A stretch of 64,000 nt of DNA from VXNE01 sp965203615 (GTDB lineage: Bacteria > Pseudomonadota > Gammaproteobacteria > Pseudomonadales > Azotimanducaceae): contig OZ241900.1 of the NCBI GenBank assembly GCA_965203615.1, forward strand, positions 2,976,001 to 3,040,000, written 5' to 3'. The notes under the pieces are model-generated. The model was not told where the DNA came from and made no database searches. It was given only the letters and a program-made list of their open reading frames with translations. The position numbers and the translations under genes were made by a program. Below, in pieces: positions 55,287-61,130 of this stretch. Numbering within the stretch: the first letter of the stretch is position 1; each line of letters starts with the position of its first letter.

Positions 55287-56387
55287 ATGACCGACGCCAA
55301 CACCTGGCAGACAGTTGCGGCATTCCTGACGCCGACTGCCATCTTCGCGATCCTCCTGGTCCTGCACGTCGTGATCCCCGCCCTGCGCGTGGACGGCTAC
55401 GCGTACCGCGGTGCAGAGGAAACGCCCTGCTACCGCCTCAACGGCCTGGCCGTCTTTTTCGCCGCCCTCGTCATCTGGTGGCTGGAACTGACGTTCGCGC
55501 CTCTCGGCTGGCTCTGGGAGGTCAAATGGCACGCCCTTGCCGGCGCCGTCGCCCTGAGCCTCGTGCTTACCGTCTGGCTGGTGCTGCGGGCACCCGCGGA
55601 CGACCGGAGTCCGTGGGTCCAGTGGATCGAAGGCCGTTCCCGCAACGTGCAGATTGCCGGGCACGTCGACGTCAAGATGTTCATGTACATCTTCGGCGGC
55701 ACGCTGCTCGCCCTCAACGCCGTTTCGAGCGCCGCGTACCACTACGGCCAGTACGGCGAGGCTGCCAATATCGGCCTGATGTTGCACACCGCGATGTGGG
55801 TCTGGTTCGTGGCCGACTACTTCTGCTTCGAGCGCGTGCAGCTCTTCACCTTCGACATTTTCGAGGAGCGCCTTGGCTTCAAGCTCATCGTCGGCTGCAT
55901 TGCGGTCTACCCCTGCCTGTATCCGGTGGCGCTCTGGGGGACGGCCCATCTCCCCGCACCGGACATCGATCCGTCCTGGAGTCCCCTCTGGCTCGGGGGT
56001 TCCGCAGCGATCTTCCTGCTGGGCTGGGTGATCACCCGCGGCGCCAACCTGCAGAAGTACACTTTCAAACGGTTCCCGGAACGCGCCTTCTTGGGTTTCG
56101 TCAAGCCGGCCACCGTCACGGACGGCGAACACACGATCCTGTGCAGCGGCTTCTGGGGCAGGGCGCGGCACATGAACTACACCGGCGAGATCCTTGAGGC
56201 GCTCGGCATGGCACTTGCGCTCGGACACTTCACGAACGCGTGGGCGTGGGTGTACTTCGTCTACCTGACGGTCTTCTTCATCGCCCGGGAGCGCATCGAC
56301 GACCGCCGCTGTGACGGCAAGTACGGCGAGCTATGGGCGCAATACCGGTCGAAGGTCCGTCGTCGGCTGGTTCCGGGGGTGTATTGA
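55287..56387 (+). CDS. Sterol reductase homologue (ERG4/ERG24, C14/C24 reductase family)
   Basis: A 366-residue membrane protein with about nine or ten helices. The C-terminal third is the diagnostic part: LCSGFWGRARHMNYTGEILE, then VYFVYLTVFFIARERIDDRRC and KYGELWAQYRSKVRRRLVPG, closely following the RH-x-N-Y-T/x-G, HR/RER-x-x-D-D-x-x-C and YG-x-x-W-x-x-Y signatures of eukaryotic delta14/delta7/delta24 sterol reductases, which bind NADPH there. In bacteria such genes are rare (for example in Coxiella and in sterol-making methanotrophs). No squalene epoxidase or oxidosqualene cyclase is in the window, so the substrate may be an imported sterol or another isoprenoid. GGAGG lies before the ATG. 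It follows the tRNA directly. Confidence 0.82.
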   Translation: MTDANTWQTVAAFLTPTAIFAILLVLHVVIPALRVDGYAYRGAEETPCYRLNGLAVFFAALVIWWLELTFAPLGWLWEVKWHALAGAVALSLVLTVWLVLRAPADDRSPWVQWIEGRSRNVQIAGHVDVKMFMYIFGGTLLALNAVSSAAYHYGQYGEAANIGLMLHTAMWVWFVADYFCFERVQLFTFDIFEERLGFKLIVGCIAVYPCLYPVALWGTAHLPAPDIDPSWSPLWLGGSAAIFLLGWVITRGANLQKYTFKRFPERAFLGFVKPATVTDGEHTILCSGFWGRARHMNYTGEILEALGMALALGHFTNAWAWVYFVYLTVFFIARERIDDRRCDGKYGELWAQYRSKVRRRLVPGVY

Positions 56388-56487
56388 CCGATTGGGGTGT
56401 GGGCGAGGAGGGGGCTTAATTCGTCGTAGGCCCAACTCATCGTTACGTTGCTGTCGTGGAATGGTGAAGGTTGCGCATTTGGGCACC

Positions 56488-56578
56488 TTGTCCTGGATCT
56501 CGTCCCGCCACCCGCGGCCGTGTCGATGTCCGATGGCCTGCACGTCCTCAAGTCGAACCTCCGCATCGTGGTCGCGTC
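56488..56578 (-). pseudogene. Rhs core fragment (orphan, out of context)
   Basis: On the minus strand the text TTTMRRFDLRTCRPSDIDTAAGGGT-like mirrors the Rhs protein at 62964-63055 (TTTRTFDPKTGRPTDIDTVAGGGT). At DNA level the two share most bases over about 90. There is no connected reading frame on either side. This is the last and most decayed piece of Rhs core at the left edge of the island. Confidence 0.7.
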
Positions 56579-56589
56579 AGTCTTGAAAC

Positions 56590-56997
56590 TCACTCCAGCA
56601 AATGTTCCTCATAGAACACGGCTCCGTCCAGAAGGTAGTCTACCTTTCCCGTATCTACAAACTGGAGAACCAACGCATCTTCTTCGATGCCCAGGGGATT
56701 GCGTCCCACCGAAACCAATTTCGCCGAGCACTCTTCCTTTCCGAGAAGTAGCGATACGTCGAAATTCCTGCATGACCACGTGCCGGCAATCGTCCAACGA
56801 CGTCTATCTTGGTATTGTCCGGGAATCCAGTTCTCATGCTCAAGGACGACAGTACCATCAGACGAAAAGTCCAAGGCGGTATGGAACTCGCTACCCCCTG
56901 CGATCACATACCTCCCAGTCTCCAACTTACAGTTTTCGGCCAGGACGTTTGGGGCGAGAACCAACAGAAATGCTAACGATAGAGACCTAAACATCAT
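56590..56997 (-). CDS. Small exported protein in the Rhs island (possible immunity protein)
   Basis: A 135-residue protein with a signal peptide (MMFRSLSLAFLLVLAPNVLA, cleavage before ENC). The mature part, with ENCKLETGRYVIAGGSEFHT, YQDRRRWTIAGTWSCRNFDVSLLL and a LVLQFVDTGKVDYLL strand, looks like a small beta-barrel or lipocalin-like fold with two to three cysteines. I do not recognise the family. It lies downstream of a Rhs core fragment, with low G+C as is usual in tips and immunity genes. An exported immunity protein is an inference from place only. Confidence 0.6.
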   Translation of the reverse strand: MMFRSLSLAFLLVLAPNVLAENCKLETGRYVIAGGSEFHTALDFSSDGTVVLEHENWIPGQYQDRRRWTIAGTWSCRNFDVSLLLGKEECSAKLVSVGRNPLGIEEDALVLQFVDTGKVDYLLDGAVFYEEHLLE

Positions 56998-57104
56998 TTT
57001 CCTCGTAATATACCCTTGTCACGGTTTACCGATTGTGCAATAGGTGACGGTCATCTAAGCCGTTATCGGTGAACTTGTCGCGGGCCCCTGGCTTCTTGTC
57101 GCCA

Positions 57105-57150
57105 CTCAGCGTGATACGCACTGGAAGGTTGTCCCGAGGCGGCCGTGCAC
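57105..57150 (-). pseudogene. Rhs core fragment (short)
   Basis: The minus strand reads NLPVRITLSGD, mirroring NLPARITLGAS of the large Rhs gene (about 62560-62595). The similarity extends over only some 40 bases. It stands just upstream of the small exported gene at 56590-56997, like the other Rhs fragments that head modules here. Confidence 0.5.
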
Positions 57151-57196
57151 CTGTGGCGGTCGACGTTGCCCTCGGCGTCGTGGGAATCGGCGGCGT

Positions 57197-57808
57197 TTAC
57201 TCGCCCTTGGCCTTCATCAAGACCGTCGCGATTTCCTCCTTCGGAATGACCACAACGTTCGACTTGTATGCGAAGAAGCGAAACCACATCGTCCCTCCTC
57301 TAACATACAGGCAAACATCGCGCGCCTGCTTCTCGAGGTCGAACGTCTCGTAGTATTCTTGACTCGGATCGATTCTGTCCCGGTGGTCCAGCTCTCTCCG
57401 AGCCCACTCGTCCCGTATCTTGAGAAAGCCATCGAGCACGTACAGACCGTCGTCGTCCGCTTGAGGCAGGTTCCTCGCGCCACCTTCTTCGAGCGGCAAC
57501 CCGGCAGGCGCGCCGTTCACGTAGAGGGAGCCAACCAGATTGGCGACCTTGCCTTCGCAGAAATGACCATCCAGCCGAGTGGATGCTCCTTCCGACGCCG
57601 CGCGGCGCACAAAATTCTCCCGCGACGAGATCCTCAATAGGATGGCTCGTTCCAACGGAGGCACAACACGCGGGTACTGGGCGCTGCGCGCAATGGCCAC
57701 GATTCCAGACCTGTCCACCACGTCTCGAACCGAGATGTCCAAGTCTGTTGGATAGTGCCCGACGCACCCGGCAGCCAACGCGAGCACGGTCATGGCGCCG
57801 AGCCTCAA
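57197..57808 (-). CDS. Lipoprotein of unknown function in the Rhs island
   Basis: About 203 residues from the TTG at 57808 (195-198 if the ATG at 57793 is used). The start MRLGAMTVLALAAGC is a lipoprotein signal peptide with lipobox LAAGC. The mature part shows DISVRDVVDRSGIVAIARS and a C-terminal YLDLEKQ-like YETFDLEKQARDVCLYVRGG with KSNVVVIPKEEI; no family is recognised. The same frame stays open upstream to 58048 and runs through a Rhs core fragment in its native frame (YYVGAFEELL), so a fused reading is possible, but the lipobox argues for an independent gene. Perhaps a membrane-anchored immunity protein. Confidence 0.6.
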   Translation of the reverse strand: MRLGAMTVLALAAGCVGHYPTDLDISVRDVVDRSGIVAIARSAQYPRVVPPLERAILLRISSRENFVRRAASEGASTRLDGHFCEGKVANLVGSLYVNGAPAGLPLEEGGARNLPQADDDGLYVLDGFLKIRDEWARRELDHRDRIDPSQEYYETFDLEKQARDVCLYVRGGTMWFRFFAYKSNVVVIPKEEIATVLMKAKGE

Positions 57809-57983
57809 TGCGACCGTCAGGTTCGCGAGGGTAATGCCCACCCGAGTTGGTTTGACCCGAGCGGACGATGGCGGCCGCTCGGGTCCACATCCCCTCCCAA
57901 GTCTAGGGAGTGCAGTGGATCCTACAGATTTCGGCATGGTCAAGATCCTTCTCGATGTGTCTATCTGCGAAGCCCTCGGCCCG

Positions 57984-58019
57984 GGCAGCAGCTCCTCGAA
58001 CGCGCCGACGTAGTACGTG
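57984..58019 (-). repeat. 36-base exact copy of Rhs core (YYVGAFEELL)
   Basis: Identical to 62400-62435 inside the large Rhs gene. Similarity ends abruptly at both ends. The Rhs frame continues into the lipoprotein frame below it. Confidence 0.9.
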
Positions 58020-58059
58020 GCTTCATGGCTCGATCTTCCAATAGCCATCCGGGTATTGT

Positions 58060-58291
58060 TCAGTTGGTTTGCCGCGAAATAGTCTCACTCCTTGGGGTAG
58101 ATTCGACAGAGGAAGTTGAGGTGGGTTTGTTGGCGTCTCGAGTTTCGGTGTCGATTTGGCTTGCGCCTGTTCGGGTCACGGTGCGTGTCCTCGGCTGGCC
58201 GCGACCGCGACTTCGATCAGCGACGGGGCACCGAGGCGAGAAGGTCAGTATTGGGTCGGAAACCGCAGCTCGTGCCTCCAAGGCGACCGCG
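58060..58291. other. Stretch without a supported gene
   Basis: A minus-strand frame of 97 codons (58060-58353) is open here but is Ser/Thr/Arg-rich without family resemblance, and overlaps the immunity candidate to its right. I treat it as unproven. It may be the eroded tail of the lost Rhs module that the fragment at 57984 belonged to. Confidence 0.3.
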
Positions 58292-58725
58292 TTATCGTTG
58301 TTCGCGTGCTTCGCGCTGTTTCCACCATAACTCCGGAGGAACGACTTCTTCATTCAGAGCGAGAAGCGCTTCCCTTGCCGCTACGCGCGCACGGGCCCAA
58401 AAGTCGTGGTGCCTCAACTGGGCGGCATAGTAGGCAAGCGATCCATATGGCGTCCCTGGCCTAGAGTCCAACAAGCGGTCCACTCGCCGAATCACATCGG
58501 GTTGCGCTTGACCGTTCCACCTTCTTCTAGTTGCGGCAATAGAAGAAACGCGTCGGAGAAATCTCCCGCGACCTCATCGGTAGCTACAACAAAATCGGGC
58601 AAGAATGCGAGCTGATCTTCTGCGTCGGCCGCAAGCAACTGTAGACCCGCGACCAGGAGCGCATATTGACCGTGTAGTAGAGTCATCGGTTCAGCCCCGA
58701 ATTCACAAATGTGCCGTGATGCCAT
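58292..58725 (-). pseudogene. Candidate immunity gene of the third Rhs module, split by a frameshift
   Basis: Two frames abut: the first (58492-58725, MTLLHGQYALLVAGLQLL... to GTVKRNPM) stops at TGA where the second (58292-58495, starting GTG) reads IRRVDRLLDSRPGTPYGSLAYYAAQ. If one base is restored near 58495 they become one protein of about 130 residues, NP-D-V-IRRVDRLLDSR being natural text. It follows the tail-toxin remnant directly, the place of an immunity gene. Alternatively the ATGTGA overlap means two coupled small genes. Confidence 0.45.
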
Positions 58726-59440
58726 ACTGTCCCGCCAGAACCCGAACGGTCGTTTGATTGGCCGCCGAGATTTTCCAGTATGCCTTCCCCTCGAAATGTC
58801 TCCAAGTACCCGGGTGATATTGGATTCTTCTACCTGTTAAGTTGCCCGCTTGATTGACTTCTCTGAATACCCATCCGCCTTCAGGATGGGTTTCACTATC
58901 GTGCATTACGTCCTGTACCCAACTGGCGCATTGCCAATTTCCGATTGAACCTGCTCCAGACTCCTGCCTTCCAACAACGAAGGGTTCGAAAACACGTCCT
59001 CTACTGACTCAATCGGACCGTCCGACTCTGGAGTCATGGACGGGTCTCTTGGCGTCGGCTTCGCGTTTTCTCGCTCCTTGTCCGGCTTCGTTTTTTTTGA
59101 GCTTGTCGCGAATCCAATTCGCGATTGGCCGTAGCAATCTACCCCGCGCTTGGGGATCGAAACGATCACGATAGCCGTGATCGAAGCTCGGCAGTCCGAT
59201 CGGTCTGCGCGTGAGGTTCAGGACGCTGGCCACCGGCACCTGGCTGGTGACGGTGATGCTGGCTTGCCGATAGACGTATTCGTAGCGGAAGGGGTCGAAG
59301 GAGTCCCACTCGCCGAAGATCCAGGTCAGCGTCTCGTCGTGCCCGGCCGCCCCGGAGTCTTCGGTGCGACAGACTGGGTGGGCGTCTCGCTCCATATTGA
59401 CGTCGGCACTCGGCCAAGATCGGATCGACAACCTGCCCAC
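58703..59440 (-). pseudogene. Orphan Rhs tail module: linker plus toxin-like tip with two frameshifts
   Basis: The first part (59110-59440) includes a near-exact copy of the Rhs linker (WIFGEWDSFDPFRYEYVYRQ onward to LNLTRR). It then continues as a new tip. At an A8 run (about 59092-59100) the frame changes; the second frame reads PESDGPIESVEDVFSNPSLL and SLEQVQSEIGNAPVG to 58906. There it shifts again, and the third frame reads ETHPEGGWVFREVNQAGNLT, GRRIQYHPGTWRH and KISAANQTTVRV, to 58703. Together these form one tip of the kind that ends many polymorphic toxins. Two frameshifts suggest a silenced, displaced tip. Confidence 0.65.
59205..59323 (-). repeat. 119-base copy of the Rhs linker before the variable tip
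   Basis: Matches 61623-61741 with a single mismatch. It encodes the last shared residues before the variable toxin tip. Such identity is what homologous exchange of tips needs. Confidence 0.95.
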
Positions 59441-59521
59441 TCCAGCCGTTAGCGTAGGCGATTGCCACCTTGGAGCGGCGAACTTGTGCCCTCATCCTTC
59501 CAGTGCCCCGAGTCCGTACGT

Positions 59522-59869
59522 TTATACGACTATCAGATCATCGCCAAATTCAATCTGAAACGACTCATACTGATCGCTGTCGTCCTTCAACTCAATGGAA
59601 CTGCCGTTGGCAAATATTAGTCTTAACGTTCTGTTGTCAATTCTATGGACTCTACTCACAGTGGAGCCCAGAAGTCCCATCAAGACTGCCGCTTTGCAAC
59701 AGCCACCGGTCTCTTTTTCGTCAAGCGTCGGGTATTCGATCCCAGACTCTACACTGACTCGGACATCTTTTTCGAACTGAAATATTATCTGATGAACACC
59801 AGCGCAAATCTGAATAAGCTCTTTTCCTATTAGCCCAACAAGCCGGTCTTTCTCTGGGACTCCATACAC
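59522..59869 (-). CDS. Candidate immunity protein of the second Rhs module
   Basis: A 115-residue acidic protein without signal peptide. LVGLIGKELIQICAGVHQIIFQFEKDVRVSVESG is the kind of opening found in small DUF6188-like immunity proteins; further strands follow (TLRLIFANGSSIELKDDSDQYESFQIEF). It starts 16 bases after the stop of the toxin-like tail at 59885. Its G+C is clearly below that of the Rhs core. The family link is from memory and moderate. Confidence 0.6.
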   Translation of the reverse strand: MYGVPEKDRLVGLIGKELIQICAGVHQIIFQFEKDVRVSVESGIEYPTLDEKETGGCCKAAVLMGLLGSTVSRVHRIDNRTLRLIFANGSSIELKDDSDQYESFQIEFGDDLIVV

Positions 59870-59884
59870 TGCAAATCTCCTTCC

Positions 59885-60205
59885 CTATTGAGGTGGCAAT
59901 GGCACATGTGTTTGTGCGCGAAATTCTAGCCTTGTGACATTGCTTGGCGGTCTTCCTGTGGCCGGGTTGACCGCCTGACCATACTCATTGTATTGCCTCC
60001 AGTATCCGTTGGGATACTGTTCGGTCGGTGGCATCACTCTCACTGTATGTCCCTCCGGCAAATCGGTGGGGGGCAAGGATGGTGGATTTGTCGGAGTTTC
60101 AAAATTGGGCGCGGGCTTCGGCTTGCCGCGTTCGCCTTGTCGCTCCAGATTCGGCCGATCCTGTTGAGTCGGCTTGTCCGGTTTCGGATTTGGCCTGTCT
60201 GGATC
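59885..60205 (-). pseudogene. Orphan Rhs tip (toxin-like tail) out of frame with its Rhs core
   Basis: About 106 codons. A Pro/Lys/Asn/Asp-rich linker (DPDRPNPKPDKPTQQDRPNL) leads to a tail reading LPEGHTVRVMPPTEQYPNGY, then WRQYNEYGQAVNPATGRPP and THVPLPPQ. The GYWR-x-x-N-x-x-GQ-x-(V)NP-x-TG pattern occurs at the ends of many polymorphic toxins (a type 24-like tail, from memory). The Rhs core fragment to its right ends GNQKT in another frame across an A4 run, so translation from the core cannot reach it. No start codon with a good ribosome-binding site is evident. Confidence 0.6.
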
Positions 60206-60345
60206 CTGTTTTCTGGTTGCCCCTCGCGTCGTACCCGAAGCTCAGCTTGCGGGTCACGAACTCGCTGCCGCCGAGCCTCGTGAGCGCGCCGTCGAGCCGG
60301 CCCAGCCGGTCGTAGGTCAGGATTTCCTCGTGGCCCTCAGCTTTG
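60206..60345 (-). pseudogene. Rhs YD-repeat fragment heading the second module
   Basis: Minus-strand text ILTYDRLGRLDGALTRLGGS and FGYDARGNQKTGS has the YD-repeat form (compare YDARGNLKTKTSS in the large Rhs gene). Upstream it loses sense near 60345, where the immunity gene of the first module ends (60417). Confidence 0.7.
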
Positions 60346-60416
60346 CCCGGCCGTCTTCGGATCGAACGCCCGAGTCCCCGTGACGCGGTCTACTCGGCAC
60401 GTCGCCAAGTGGCGAA

Positions 60417-61130
60417 TCAGGAAGATTCGAGATCCGTCACCATCTCCTTCATCGTGGGTCCCAAAAATCCCAGCCAGAACTTTTTGGGGCAGTCGTCGAC
60501 AAGGGGAGCAATTACAGAAAGCGCAATGACATCGCCGATGTCGGAGTTCTCATGTCGCGCGAAGCGCTCAAGAAGTCCGAATATCGATCGCAATCTAGTT
60601 GCGTCTCGACGTCGGGCGAGCTGAGCCAAGTGTGGAGACAGAATATCGGCAAAAACGATGTGAGGGCCTGGAATCTGGTCTCCACCGTATCGCCTGAGCA
60701 GATCCTCGTAGGCCTTCCTAATCTCGGGAACGACTTCGATCAATTCATCATTCAGAGACGCATATTCGGGAGGATGTTCGAGCTCTTCCAACATCTTTTT
60801 CATGGCTGGTCCCAAGCACTCGAGCCAGAGACTCCTGTTGAAGCTGCGACGATTGATGACGTTGTAGATGACAGAGTGTGAGATTACGTGGACTACGCTC
60901 GAATCCTTGTGGGTTGCCAACGGCTCCAAGAATCCCAGAATGGACTTCAATCTATCAGTGCGATCATGCTGTGCGAGTTCGGCTAGGTATGGAGCGAGTA
61001 CGTTGGCGAATACGATTCCGGGGCTGGGGGCCTTGTCCCAACTCTTGAACTGCCGTTCGTAGTCGGCTTTGACTTCCGGTACGACCTCAAGCAATCGATC
61101 AATTAGCGATGCGTACTCATCATGGCTCAT
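60417..61130 (-). CDS. Immunity protein with internally duplicated DUF7674-like domain
   Basis: A 237-residue protein without signal peptide, made of two similar halves: EYASLIDRLLEVVPEVKADYE (5-25) is repeated as EYASLNDELIEVVPEIRKAYE (122-142), and FANVLAPYLAELAQ, LKSILGFLEPLATH, LGPAMKKMLEEL recur as FADILSPHLAQLAR, LRSIFGLLERFARH, LGPTMKEMVTDL. Each half looks like a DUF7674-type immunity domain (E-x-x-P-E at the start, LGP near the end). Its ATG overlaps the stop of the large Rhs gene (ATGA, 61127-61130), so the two are coupled: the classic order toxin then immunity. It should bind and block the Rhs tip. Confidence 0.75.
   Translation of the reverse strand: MSHDEYASLIDRLLEVVPEVKADYERQFKSWDKAPSPGIVFANVLAPYLAELAQHDRTDRLKSILGFLEPLATHKDSSVVHVISHSVIYNVINRRSFNRSLWLECLGPAMKKMLEELEHPPEYASLNDELIEVVPEIRKAYEDLLRRYGGDQIPGPHIVFADILSPHLAQLARRRDATRLRSIFGLLERFARHENSDIGDVIALSVIAPLVDDCPKKFWLGFLGPTMKEMVTDLESS

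Noticed and set aside
54972..55342. Minus-strand frame reading QDSNLGPIDYESSALTN over the tRNA
   Set aside because: This familiar text is the antisense translation of a tRNA gene and not a protein.
58060..58353. 97-codon minus-strand frame as a gene
   Set aside because: Ser/Thr/Arg-rich, no family resemblance, overlaps the immunity candidate and has no ribosome-binding site.
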